Source: Ianthella basta
Lineage: Eukaryota; Porifera; Demospongiae; Verongiida; Ianthellidae
Reading direction: 5' to 3'
Assembly (NCBI GenBank): GCA_964019415.1
Contig: OZ025876.1
Location: forward strand, 3,399,272-3,463,271
DNA: 64,000 bases
Below, in pieces: positions 45,501-56,536 of this stretch. The notes under the pieces were generated by a model. That model was given only the letters and a program-made list of their open reading frames with translations, was not told the DNA's origin and searched no databases. Made by a program: the position numbers and the translations under genes. Each line of letters opens with the position of its first letter. Position 1 is the stretch's first letter.

Positions 45501-48500
45501 TTGTCCTGTTGGTTGCAGGGTCACGATCACCATCGCCATATGTGACAACAATAAGCCAGTAGTCAGTGGCAGGATTTGAACCAGAAATGTCAAATGACAC
45601 ATTATCCAGTTTCCCTAAGCCAAATGAAGTATTTCCAAAAGTCTGGCATATCTAGAATTTATGATACATAAAACAAAGGAGAAGAATTCCAATGTCATTC
45701 CAATATCATCTATCTACTAGGCAGTTCAATGATTCAACTACCACTCACGAATTGAGGGTGTGATCACATGTACTCCGGAAAAATGATATGAGACAACAAT
45801 GGTGACCTTCACAGACAATGAACTTGTATCACAACACATGCAATGCCAAATCCTGAAGTGTTGCAAGCAACTATAAATTGATTGTACAGATACAGTATGT
45901 GACAATATAAAGTTAATGTTCCATTTCCATTTCGTTCCGTTTAAAATGAATGAATTAACCATTCTACGGTGCGTTGGAGCAAAACGGTTCAGTGGGGCTC
46001 GAACAATTAGGCACTGGTGAAATGACTTCACGCATTCGTCGAGCTTGTCTGACAAGGAATGACAGCAGCAGCACCCGCAAACGCCGTATTCCTCCATTGG
46101 TGCCCCCAACACACAGCAATATCGTTGTATCAAACCGTCTGGTACCATTGCATACTTCTTTTGTTTGATTTGACCAATGGTACCGTGCGTTTTTTCACCA
46201 TTCTATAAAACGGATGTTCCGTGCGTTTTTTATTTAATACAGTGCAAGCTGTAACGTGTTAACATCTAATAACAGAATATGTAAATGTAAGTTTTGATTG
46301 TCAAATAGTATATGATGTAATCAATGTGCTAGGGTGCAAATCACTCCCAGCAGTCCTGTCTGCCCCCATGCTTCTGAGGACTGCTGCTGCATTTCTCATT
46401 TGGACTGCAACAGACAGTCTCTGAAGGAGGAACTGCCAGCTGCGAGGCTCTCAAGTGGCTTTGTAGATGCGTCTCGCAAGCTCCTGCGTGAATTCCTCTG
46501 CTCCCGTTCGTTTTATAAAAAAGGAACGTTAACGCTGTCACATACAGTAAGTATGATTTGGACCCTCCATGGAAGCGCTAACTTTGGATAAAAGGTAGTT
46601 ATGAGTGCACCCCATTTTAGCAACACCTGCCTTCCAGGCATCAATGGAATGCCATAGAATATTTTGAGCATGTTCTCATCAATGGTCTTGACTAACAAAT
46701 GACCAGGTTTGCTGCTCTCCCTTCCCAATTCCACTAACAATTCATAACCAAATCGAAGCTTCTGGGTGTGAACATATTGGGTTCTGTAACTCAGTAAAGA
46801 ATAATCCATAGTCTACCCCACATACAGAGTTAAGATAGGGCATTTCCTCCATCAAAGTAGCCTACTGAAAGAAGTAATGATGAATCATTTGTCATTTTGT
46901 CAAAACAGCGCCAATTAAGGATCTTCAATTAGGCATATCACAAGATATTCTCATGACAAGCCTATGATGGAGATAAACGAGGCAGGAGGCTATAGAGTAG
47001 GGAACGTGAGGACACTTGTATCACAGTGTGTAGCCATAACTTTAGCATGCACAACAAAGAAAAATCCTCCTTTATTATTGTTTGAATAGTTGAAATTTAA
47101 CTACATAAGGGGATTAAACATGTGTTAAGTCTAATGTAAGTCACAACTCGAAAGAAATGTTGGAAAGAAAGGGAAAATTGGCACCAGCTGGCAGCCAAAC
47201 CCAGGACAACTTACGCCCTAACGCGGGGTTTTAGCAGCCCAAGCCAACCAACCAGGTCGGAACAATTCGCCCTTTCTCTCATTATAGGCTAGTTCCAAGC
47301 AATGGAATGGTTCAACTAACCTTTGCGGGTGTGCTGCTAACTGCTACCACTTAGAACTTGCATACAACAGGTCAGTACGGAACGATGACAAGGTTCCACT
47401 AACCTGAACAGGCAGGCCGCTTACTGCTGCCACTTATCAACCTGGTACTGTGCTCCTATTCTAATTTTACGTAAGATGAATGAGTCAGTTGTAACCGTGT
47501 TAAGTCTAATGAAAGTCACGACTCGGAAGAATGTTGGAAAGAATTTTCAACTTCCTTTTCTTCAACAAACTTCAATTTTACCAATTTTACCTTTCTTTCC
47601 AACATTTCTTCCAAGTAGTGACTTTCATCAGACTTAACACGGTTACAACCGACTCATTCATCTTACATAAAATGGGGTTAAACATGGTAATAATTCCACC
47701 AGGATGGCAGAAAATCGATTGGCACTGTGTTCCAAACACTCAAAATGTACACGGCCCAATCCATGTCAGTTTAAGGGGAGTATGGTTTGCTGTCCTTACA
47801 ACCGCATCATTAGTGTAGAAACCGTAGGGTACTTCCCATAGGTACGTAGTTGCTATGTTCATTGTGTCCTGGTACACGCTTTTGCAAAATGGTTGTCGTG
47901 GATGTCATTGAACTCACACACGTGACTCACCTCTGAACTTTGAACCCACTATACATAATATGTAAGTATAAGGTCAAGGTTCAAAGGTGAGTCATGAGTT
48001 GAATGACATTTGTGACAACCAATATGCAAAACCCTGTAAGAATGCTAAATCACCTATACAGATGTGAGGACGGTTATGTAACAGGCTACAATAGGTAGAG
48101 TATAAAGCAGTGTATTCACAGTGCCTGAGAGTGATGCAATAAAGGCCATGGTTATAACGTGAGAGCTGAAGGCGAGTGCATTATGCAACTGCAATCTTTA
48201 TTGGGTCGTCCATAGGTTCTGTATAGACTACCAGTGGAAATACCGCATGTCCAAATTAGAGCCCAGCTGGACCTATTTACAGCCCAGGCATGAATTAATG
48301 TGCACCCAGGTTGAACCTGGTTTGACAAAATAGACCACAGTGTGAAGGGACAGCTGGAGGAGTCTGTGAGATTTAGAAACAGTGATTAGATGTATGCTAC
48401 CATGAAGATGTGGTCCAGTTTCAAGCCTGTATATACGTGGTTACAAACACAAAGTAATACCTAACCCTGAATATAATAAAGGGGGAGCTGAAACCAAAAA

Positions 48501-51500
48501 AGTCAACTCTGCTGTGTTGCATAATCTTGGCTGTATTTGGTTTCACTGTTGACTGGTTTACTCTGTTAGTGAATCCTTATTCCGTGCAAGACCAGACCCT
48601 TTCCTTATCACTTGACACTTTGTTATCTTGTTAATTGCAAAGGTGTTAGTACAGTAACTAACCCAGCAACATTATAGTTCAGCATTGATGGCAATGGGAA
48701 TACTGCTGTTATATGTTTTGTATAGATTACCAGCGAGATACCGCATGTCCAAATTAGAGCCCAGCTGGACCTATTTACAGCCCAGGCCAGAGCCAGTCTA
48801 TGCATGTAGCTATTGGTATGTAGTACACTCTATCTCATGCAGTGCATGCCACTGTGCTTGTGTGTGTGCATGTGTGCATGCACGTGTATATAGTGTGTGC
48901 ATGTGTGGGTGTGAGTGAGTAGTGTGTGAGAGTGGAGTGTGATGTGTGTGAGTGGAGTGTGATGTGTGTGAGTGAAGTGTGTATGTGATGAGTGTGCATA
49001 TGTAAATACATCAATCATGTAATTGATGAGCAATACTGCAGCTTAGTAAGGTGGGAGCAGGACATTTCGACCCAGGGGTCTTTGTCAACTGCTTACAGTG
49101 TAGTCCTGCTCCACCTTACTAAGCTGCAGTATTGCTCACCAATTACATGACTGATTGACGTCACAGCTATGAGCCTCTATCACATCATGTACGTACATGT
49201 GTGTGTGAGTGGAAGTGTGGTGTGTGATGTATGTCACTGTATGTGAGTGAGTGGAGTGTGATGTGTGTGTGTGTGCATGTGTGGGGAGTTAGTGGGGGGA
49301 GGGAGCAATACCAAAGGCTTTGTACCCACACCCAGCACACAGGCAGGTCAGAACCAGGTTCAAGAATAGTCTGTCATGGCTCCTTCCCCACATACTCCCT
49401 CCCACACGCACACACACACGCATGCATGCTACACCTCCACTATCACACATGCACATACGCACACACATCACATACACACTCCACTTACTCGCACTCCACT
49501 CACTCATCACACTCCACTCTCACACACTACTCACTCAGACCCACACATGCACACACTATATACACGTGCATGCACACATGCACACACACACAAGCACAAT
49601 GACGTGCACTGCATGAGATAGAGTGTACTACATACCAATAGCTACATGCATAGACTGGCTCTATGAAATGCTAAAGTGTACTTGTGTGTGTACGGGGGGG
49701 AGGGCAGAAGGGCAGAGGGCAGAGGGCAGAGCCACACAGTTTTCAAGGTGGGAAGGTAATTCACCCCCTCTCCCCCCTTCAATTGATCCCTCCACTTCCT
49801 CTACCAAATGCCTGCCTGGTGCTGGGTGTGGGGACAAGATTCGTTAATATACCCATATAAAGAGGCTGCTGGACATGTGTATCGGGACACAAAGGAGAGA
49901 CAGATCAGGAAGATTACCCGACTCACAGCCCAGCAGGTTCACCAACGATCTACCCTGGAGTTGAGCCGGTTAGTGGTTAATCGTAGCTCTAGACCGCTCA
50001 CACCAAGTGAACAGGAGGTCCTGGCCCTAGGTATGTCCTTCGCAATCGCTCCATCGCGTATCCCGCATGAGGAAATTATCGCAGCAACTGAAGCTCTAGC
50101 TCACAGGTTAGACCAACAGACGAAGGACACCCTGAGACCAAGGATTGGTGGAGCCCTCCAGAACGCTAAGCCCCCTAAGCCTAACTTATCCCGTCGCCAT
50201 TACCGTGCCCTCATGGACTTGCGCAAGGATGAGGACATCATCATTGTGCCAGCCGACAAGGGCAGAGCCACAGTAGTACTCAGTAGGGAAGAGTACAGCC
50301 AGAAGATGAGACAGATCACTGATGATGATTCAAAGTACCGTATCCTACGGAAGGACTCAACTGTGAAGACTGAGAGCAAAATCTCTGAGGCATTGAAGAG
50401 GCTACAGCAGAAGGGATACATTGATGATAAGCTACGTGACCGTCTCATCCCACGCTACTCCAACCCTCCACAATTGTACGGCCTACCCAAGATCCACAAG
50501 GAAGGTGTACCAATGCGACCTATTGTGTCAGCGGTGGGTTCCCCTTGCTACGGACTTGCAAAGGAACTGGCACGTATCCTTACCCCACTCACAGGCCACA
50601 ATGGATACACAGTGAAGAACTCGACTGAATTTGTGGATAAGGTTCGAGAAGTGCGGACAACACCTCAGCACCACATGGTGAGTTTTGATGTGAAGAACCT
50701 CTTTACCCAGGTGCCTATTGATGAGGCCCTCAGGGTTACAGAGGAAAGACTCACCAGTGACCAATCCCTTTCTGAGAGAACTAGCATCCCAGCACCACAG
50801 CTGGTGGAGCTTGTTGAACTGTGTTTACGATCCTCTTACTTTCAGTTTGAAGATGCCTTTTATGAGCAGGTAGATGGCACAGCAATGGGCTCACCACTCT
50901 TGCCCGTTATTGCCAACCTCTACATGGAGAGTCTAGAAGAGGCAGCTATCAGCTCAGCAGAACTCCAACCTAATCTGTGGGTTCGCTATGTGGATGACAC
51001 ATTTGTGATCTGGACACATGGACAAGAGGAACTGCACCAGTTTCACCAACACCTGAACAACCAACACTCCAACATCCAGTTCACCATGGAAGAGGAGAGT
51101 GGATGCGAACTGGCCTTCCTCGATGTCCTTGTCACCAGGCAGGATGAGAGACTACTGACCTCTGTGTACCGGAAACCAACACACACAGAGAGATACATTC
51201 CCTTCAACTCCCACCACCATAGGAAGACTATCACTGGTGTACTGAGAAGCATGAGGGATCGAGCACATCGTATTTGTGACCCTTCTACCAAGCCACAGGA
51301 GTTACACCACCTGGAGAACGTGTTCGAAGCCAATGGTTTCCCACCAAATCTGGTGAAGAAGACACTCCAGGTCCCTCCCAAGTCGGCCCCACCCCCACCA
51401 ACAGAAGACCCCCAAACAGAAGAGCCACAGAAGACCCTGCGAACCACCTATGTCCGTGGTCTGAGTGAGAAGCTGGAGAGGATTTGTACATCTCTCGGCA

Positions 51501-54500
51501 TCCGGTCAGTTTTCACCCCAGCACGCACCCTGAAGCGGACCTTAATGAAGGTTAAGTCACGGCTCCCAGATGAAAAGAAAAAAGGTGTGGTGTATCAGAT
51601 CCCCTGCAACAACTGTGATTATGTGTACACAGGGGAATCGAAGAGAACTCTGAAAGTACGTATGACAGAACACAAACGAGCTGTGAAGATGAGTGACCCT
51701 AACAACGGTATCGCGGTCCATGTGGCGAAGAGTCAACACAGTATTGATTGGCCAGGAGCCAAGGTTAAGAGAACGGTGCAAGGGTACTGGGAACGGAGAA
51801 CGATGGAAGCTATTGAAATCAGAAGAAGCAAGAGGTCCATGAACCTAGACAAGGGCTTACTACTCCCCTCACTCTGGAACCCGGTATTGGACCAGACGTA
51901 GCATCACCCCCACCCTCCATCCATTATTTCTCTTTAATTTACTTTCTTGTGTGTACATTATTACATAACTTTACTTGTTAGCTGTAACACACCCACCCCA
52001 CATTAGGCCACACTAGGACACTACCTGTCATTACATCACCACAGTTATTGTAAATTAACCAATCCACTCCTTACAGTTGTTTATCCTAAGTTTTGTAACT
52101 TAACCAATCAGATTACAGCATTTTGTGTACTTAAGAGTCTGTGTTGTTATTGCCCTTAATGTTATAAATAGCCACCTCTCACCTCACCCCCTTATCCTGT
52201 ACGCAGTTGACAAAGACCTTCGGGTCGAAACGTCCTGCAGTTGATTGATTTATCATTATCAGTTGTGTCTTGCTCAAGAATCTCGTATTGTCGTATTATC
52301 AACGCAACTATGAGCCTCTACAATATCATATACCCATATATCTGCATTTTGTTCAAAATACGAACCAATCAAGGCAGAAGCTCACGCCAGCGAGACTTGT
52401 TTGCGTATCAGTCGCCCACCGTTTTAATATTTTATCCCGTTATTCCATTATTCCATATTCTGTTATTCCGCTATTCCGTATTCCATATTCCACTATTCCA
52501 TTATTCTGTGTTTCGAAGACTCCCATTTTGTAAGCGTCCTTGAGGAAACAAGAAGCATTTCCAGGGTTTTTTTGGCAAAACTAGCAATCTGCTGCACAGC
52601 ACCAGTACTGATACTGATGCTTAAGGTAGTTGGGAAGACTCAAGTGACGAAATCAAACTTGTGCAATTTTTGGTACAGATGTAGACTCAAACATCTAATG
52701 TGCACATCTGAAATTTGGAGCAGATCACTCCTTCCCTGCTCGAGTTATCGGAGATTGAAAATGTGTTCCATTAAAGGTGACAGATACTTAATTGATGAGA
52801 CAAGAATTTGATAATGTAAAACTGGACCCTTCTCAACTACATTCTGTACTCCACACTCGATTAAGACACTGTTCAAATTGATCTTCTCGTCTCCAGCACC
52901 GGAGGTGCCTTCTAACTAGTTCTTCGGGCCATTTTTGTGGTAGAAGTGTATTGAGCAATTGTCTCTCAAATCAACTGTTGCAGACACTGAAGCTAAGCCA
53001 ATTCAAGCAAAACAGCTAAAGCAACTGTAGTCTGTCTGTAGTCGAGTGCCGTACAAGAGAAGCTCGCCGAAGGCGGTTTTTCTGCTAGTTATATATGTGG
53101 GCACATCAAGTAAAAATGGTAGTTTAAGTCCACTCAGGTGAACACCATGTCTTGATGGCTTCAGACACATCATGCATGGTACTGGTCCAAGTCACAGTGG
53201 GATAATAAGTTATTGATTGAGCTATCATCCTACTTCGGCCTGAAACAGTGTCATGCATGTGCTGTCCAAAACCATCCAGCCAGCCTTAAGCCTTCCCTAC
53301 TACCTTAACAGCAAGCTCATCTTGCTGTAATTCCCCCAGGAATCCACCGTGATACTACTGGGAATGAAGCGCGCCGTTTGGTCCAGCATAAGTGCCAACA
53401 ATGGACTAATAACTAAAGTGACAGATGTCTAATAAGGCGGTCCCTGCACTAGTTCAATGACCACAGGCAGGATGAGAGATTTGCCATAACCAGTAGGGAG
53501 AGAGACATAAAAACATTGCACCCACAAACAAAACTACTGCTTGTACTTGCTCTGGTTCAGGTTCTTGTATACTGCTTCAGCAGCACTGTACACACCATAG
53601 CTTCGATCTGTGCACAGTCTTCACACACCACCATTACTATAATGAATAACTTGGGATGCACATGGTGCCACATCAAAGAGATGTTACAAATCACCTAGGC
53701 TTGCATATTACATGACAGCAATTGAGCTAACTCCCAGACCCTTTCTGGTGCCTGTGTAATACTGGAAAAGGTCTGGCCCCACAAGACTACTGCTACTTAG
53801 AACCCATGTACGCCTACTCGTTCAGGCTTGCCCAACAATTTACAGCATTCACCAAAGAAATACAAATTATGCAATACATGCATACAATTGCAGTACCGTC
53901 AAGGTATCCTGTTGAGAACCACATGGCAGGGCTTCACAACCATTGTATGTATACACTGCTTGGGGCTGTCCACCAGTGCTATACAAGAATCAAGACAAGG
54001 GGTATTTAATGCTGGCTATTTTTTAATGAAACAAGGCTATGCATCTAACAATCCATGCGCACAAACTCACAATAACATGATGATGAGAGCATTTACGTAG
54101 CAGCATAACTTAGCTGCGTACATCAGGTAGCTACATGCGGCTTTGGGTGTGAATGAATATTAAACTAGTAAAAAGCACTGACCAGAGTCAAGGACGCACA
54201 AGCAGCAAATTCGAATCTCGAGTATGGCCAGTAAGACTCTCCAGTAAATTAGAGCGATGTTTCGGCTTGCGACAGGATGTTTTATAGTAAATGTCAGTTA
54301 GCCTAACGGTGCTCTAACGTACTGGTCCCGTCTGGAGAGTCGTACCAAGCACAGAGAAAGCCAACCTAGAGCAGACAAGTCAATACAAAGGGCGAAAGTG
54401 TGAGTAGCAGCTTTTTGATCGACCGCACAGGCCCCTATCTAATGTATTGGTCCTGTCCGGTCGGTCCGTTTTGGTCAGAAAATTATACCCGACCCAGATT

Positions 54501-54724
54501 TTCTTGCTGTACAGTTCACATGAGAGGCCATAGCATGTTCATCTTAGTCTAATTACATATACTCACGTCCTCAAAGTGCCGTCTTCAAAAAGTGGCCGGA
54601 GATCGATTTCTGCAGGGCCTGACGAGAGACCTTCCACAACACAGTTGCAGGCTCCTGTAGGCTTGCACTCCAACAAAGGATCGCCTAGCGCGACAGAAAG
54701 AAGGGACAGAGTGAGTAGCAACAT
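39545..54724 (-). CDS. MRH-domain type I membrane glycoprotein (mannose-6-phosphate-receptor-like), partial exon model
   Basis: Exons found (minus): 54724-54567 (start ATG, signal peptide MLLLTLSLLSVALG, then CKPTGACNC...IDLRPL), 45651-45500 (ICQTFGNTSFGLGKL...WLIVVTYGDGD), 45392-45305, 45208-45126 and 39731-39545 (stop TAA). Phases of the last four agree. Exon 1 ends in phase 2 while the 45651 exon starts in phase 0, so at least one exon between them is missing from my model. Order and motifs fit an MRH lectin domain: Q of ICQ, R before VSQVRF, E of FEAED and Y of HYFF match the Q-R-E-Y mannose-binding set of M6P receptors. Several late MRH cysteines are absent. Four N-glycosylation sequons (NTS, NVS, NRT, NET). 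One membrane span (VAVWIIIGL|SMLALIIAAVGLTVF) is split by a 5.4-kb intron. The tail contains GYHQL, a YxxPhi lysosomal/endosomal sorting signal. Family call is by motif recognition; ATG27-like is an alternative. Confidence 0.62.
40435..40510 (+). pseudogene. non-LTR RT scrap
   Basis: NALLYAGDLSLLAENPIQLQ resembles the YADD box region of non-LTR reverse transcriptases with D changed to G. Followed by about four tandem TCCATTGCTC units (40499-40538). In the last intron of the MRH gene. Confidence 0.45.
41770..42064 (+). pseudogene. 3' end of a non-LTR retrotransposon (zinc-motif)
   Basis: Frame reads RERVCRLCGRGEVEDQSHFI then AICPA, the CxxC...H...C C-terminal motif of Jockey-like elements, then DNIKFILCNYDSYIVNLLIG. 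Interrupted at 42065 by another element. Confidence 0.65.
42068..43286. mobile_element. TIR element with CAGGGCCGTAGCACC ends
   Basis: Left end CAGGGCCGTAGCACC...CCATGGCCAGACCGGTTTTT; right end inverted CAGGACCATAGCACC...AAAAACCGGTCAGGCCAT. Flanked by ATATC on both sides. Right subterminal region has GGGGGGGCATGCCCCCAGCC. Inserted in the non-LTR 3' end. No transposase frame seen; hosts a foldback at 42412-42584. Confidence 0.65.
42412..42584. repeat. foldback with about 70-bp arms
   Basis: Left arm begins CATGTACAGCGGATTTATGC, continues through GCAACAGTTCCCA and ACCTAGGATACG; the right arm (to 42584) is its complement with a few mismatches. Spacer about 25 bp. Confidence 0.85.
43590..44470 (-). 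pseudogene. APE endonuclease domain of a non-LTR retrotransposon
   Basis: Minus strand blocks: KIKLEQLGLNFKSYHVDFMA then LQETRRN (44333-44420), IGFVVCRLQPCFQTSHTISE and PPISVVITYG (44120-44280), MGDMNTKVQNR (about 44010-44045), and DHRLVTMDLIAPKLYW (43790-43842). ALQETR, GDMN and SDHR are the catalytic motifs of AP-type endonucleases in LINEs. Several stops; the RT part is missing. Confidence 0.72.
47135..47680 (-). repeat. dispersed repeat, shared with the window's right end
   Basis: Ends carry the same motif (TTTCTTTCCAACATTTCTTC ... GTGACTTTCATTAGACTTAA), once inverted (47595-47665) and once or twice as its complement (47090-47170, 47500-47550). The body (GAGCACAGTACCAGGTTGAT, GTTAGTGGAACCTTGTCATC) matches 63805-64000. 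Transposon type unknown. Confidence 0.65.
47878..48036. repeat. foldback MITE
   Basis: TTTTGCAAAATGGTTGTCGT, ...GTGACTCACCTCTGAACTTTGAACC on the left mirror GGTTCAAAGGTGAGTCA and ...GACAACCAATATGCAAAA on the right, with a TATACATAATATGTAAGTAT centre. Confidence 0.7.
48217..48790. repeat. direct duplicate of a 75-bp segment
   Basis: TACCGCATGTCCAAATTAGA and GCCCAGCTGGACCTATTTAC occur at both 48229-48292 and 48723-48787. The second copy abuts the left arm of the 48.8-49.7 kb inverted repeat. Confidence 0.75.
48789..49662. repeat. nested inverted repeat with TG-rich arms and a PLE-end hairpin
   Basis: Outer arms: 48789 to about 49005 (AGAGCCAGTCTATGCATGTA ... TG-rich) and its complement about 49430-49662 (... 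TACATGCATAGACTGGCTCT). Between them lies a second hairpin 49012-49156 whose arms (CAATACTGCAGCTTAGTAAG) enclose a PLE hammerhead-like loop. Immediately upstream of the PLE ORF. Confidence 0.8.
49064..49102 (-). ncRNA. hammerhead-like loop inside a PLE-end hairpin
   Basis: Minus strand: ACTGTAAGCAGT (stem I), TTGACAAA, GACC-CCTG-GGTC (stem II), GAAA, TGTCC; the flanking long hairpin arms would form stem III. Positions 3/8 are U/A rather than C/G. Confidence 0.45.
49808..52260 (+). mobile_element. Penelope-like element with long intact RT/GIY-YIG ORF
   Basis: Inserted antisense in the MRH-gene intron. ORF 49808-51901 (the true start may be further in, near the HVYRDTKERQ region). N-terminal domain (NRSSRPLTPSEQEVLALG, IPADKGRATVVLSREEY-like IVPADKGR), RT fingers (PQLYGLPKIHKEGVPMRPIV), RT motif A (VSFDVKNLFTQVP), B (GTAMGSPLLPVIANLYME), C (YVDDTFVIW), YRKPTHTERYI, then a GIY-YIG endonuclease (VVYQIPCNNCDYVYTGES, IAVHVAKSQHSIDWPG, YWERRTMEA, PSLWNP). 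PLEs use EN-containing RTs and insert by target-primed reverse transcription. The canonical YIG is YTG here. No internal stop, so among the youngest elements in the window. 3' UTR to about 52260 ends with a hammerhead-like motif. Confidence 0.93.
52197..52240 (+). ncRNA. hammerhead-like motif at the end of the 50-kb PLE
   Basis: CTGTACGCAG (stem I hairpin), TTGACAAA (52207-52214), GACC-TTCG-GGTC (stem II with UUCG tetraloop), GAAAC, GTCC. Same U3/A8 variant core as the other two copies of this lineage. Confidence 0.5.
53330..53520 (-). pseudogene. RecQ-like helicase fragment
   Basis: Minus frame reads VFMSLSLPTGYGKSLILPVV (Walker A TGYGKS), then VISPLLALMLDQ (motif Ia), with a stop between. 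This is the N-terminal part of RecQ-type DEAH helicases. Downstream sequence is broken. RecQ-like ORFs are common as repeated genes in sponge and cnidarian genomes. In the first intron region of the MRH gene. Confidence 0.6.
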
Positions 54725-54963
54725 CCTTAATTCACAGCCTACAGTCAGAATACCCTCGGCAGCCAGCTCAGCCAATCTATGTATATAAAATATGAAGGTT
54801 GCATAGCGTAATGTACCTGTTTTATATTATTACACGAACAGAATCACGTCAGGTGCGAAGCGTGCTGTGACATGTACAGCTTATAAATGACGCAACACCG
54901 CCCTTTTATGGGCATATCCTCAACGCGAAGCGTGCCAAGCAGTTGAAGCCGTCGCCTAGTCTA

Positions 54964-55005
54964 ACCATAGATAGTGGAGGGAATATTCCCTCCACTATCT
55001 ATGGT
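54964..55005. repeat. 42-bp perfect palindrome
   Basis: ACCATAGATAGTGGAGGGAAT followed directly by its exact complement, no spacer, flanked on both sides by TCTAAC. Confidence 0.95.
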
Positions 55006-55201
55006 CTAACTGATCAGTGCTGAAGGTATTCATAGGTCACATCCTTTTATGTGCATTGTATGGCAGTCAGCTTATATAGAGTGCCAACAGCGCACACTCT
55101 GGAGTGCTGCTATATTTCTATGATTGCAGTCACAGACCATGAATTTGGACTGTGGACTCCACCTGGGAATCCTCCCCTCAGTATAGACCCCGATACTGAA
55201 C

Positions 55202-55219
55202 ACCCCCCCCCCCCCCCCC
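55202..55219. repeat. poly-C run
   Basis: Eighteen consecutive C residues. Matching poly-G runs occur at 31998-32017 (interrupted) and 61321-61335. Confidence 0.9.
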
Positions 55220-55555
55220 AATAGCTCAACCTAACCAGTACCACTTATTAACTATGACTGTAGGAACAAATTTGCTGTGATGATATAGTATGCTACCAAC
55301 CCAGCCCATAGTTCTTTCACAGCCATTTCACAACATATCGCCTCATTGAATTATGTTGTTGATCGTATGCACTTCAAGGGACATACAGACCCTATGGTGC
55401 TGTGCTCACTGTGATACTGACAAGTTTGGAGAATTAGATAATGCCGGTTATTTGCAAACGTAGTTATGCATTTAGCAGATGAGGTATGCTGATGGGATAT
55501 TTGTCTGATATGAAGATTAATACAGAAAACAGTGAGCAGACACTCTCGTGCTGGG

Positions 55556-56205
55556 ATCTGGATACTCTGACACACAGGGTAGAGTGTGCCAGTCCAAGCA
55601 TAATCCCAAAATGGTCACAGTTACATACTATGGCATACTGGGATACTCTGACACACAGGGTAGAGTGTGTGCCGGTCCCAGTATAATCCCAGAATGGTCA
55701 CAGTTACGTACTACAGCATGCTAAAATGACACACAGGGTAGAGTGTGTGCCGGTCTCGGTATCATCCTGGGATGGTCATAGTTACTATGGCATACTGGGA
55801 TACTCTGACACACAGGGTCGAGTGTTGTGCCAGTCCCAGTATAATCCCAGAATGGTCACGTACAGTTACTACGGCATACTGGGACCTGGATACTCTGACA
55901 CACAGGGTAGAGTGTGTGCCAGTCCCAGTATAATCCCGGGATGGCAGCAGTTACTACAGCATACTGGGATACTTTCACACACAGGGCAGAGTGTGTGCCA
56001 GTCTCAGTGTTATCCCGGGATGGTCACAGTTACTATGGCATACTGGGATACTCTGACACACAGGGTAGAGTGTGTGCCAGTCCCAGTATCATCCCAGGAT
56101 GGTCGTGTACAGTTACAACAGGCTACTGGGATACTCTGACACAGGGTAGAGTGTGAACCAGTCCTAGTATCTACCCAAGATTGTCATAGTACTATATTGC
56201 ACCAT
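55556..56205. repeat. about 80-bp tandem repeat
   Basis: Eight units starting GGATACTCTGACACACAGGG, running through GTGTGCCAGTCCCAGTATAA and GGATGGTCACAGTTACTA. Unit length varies from about 72 to 92 bp by indels. The ORFs here are repeat artefacts. Confidence 0.93.
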
Positions 56206-56536
56206 AGATTATCTATGGACATACAAGGATGCTCGGACACGCATGGTCTTGATAAATACCCAGGATGGTCATACTATGGTTCACGGCACCATTGGACATC
56301 CCTCATCAGAAGATGTGATTATACACAACAGCTACAGCTTTATGTATGTAGCTGACAAACTGTATACCTGCTGATAGCTATATTGATGCACTAGTACTAG
56401 TAACTATGCCGTGAGAAGCACGCACAATGTGGTTGTTTGGTGCACATGCATATATAGGTGTAGCTGTATACCTGTCCATGCAAAGTGTCTAGCTATAGAG
56501 CACGGTCAGGCAGTAAACCATAATATTACATAGATA

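Noticed and set aside
46513-46809. 98-codon minus ORF as an MRH-gene exon
   Set aside because: It does not fit MRH motifs (no Asn-Pro-Cys block) and lacks convincing splice sites in the required phase.
55556-56156. Overlapping ORFs with repeated HRVECVPVPV peptides
   Set aside because: Frames are kept open by the tandem repeat itself.
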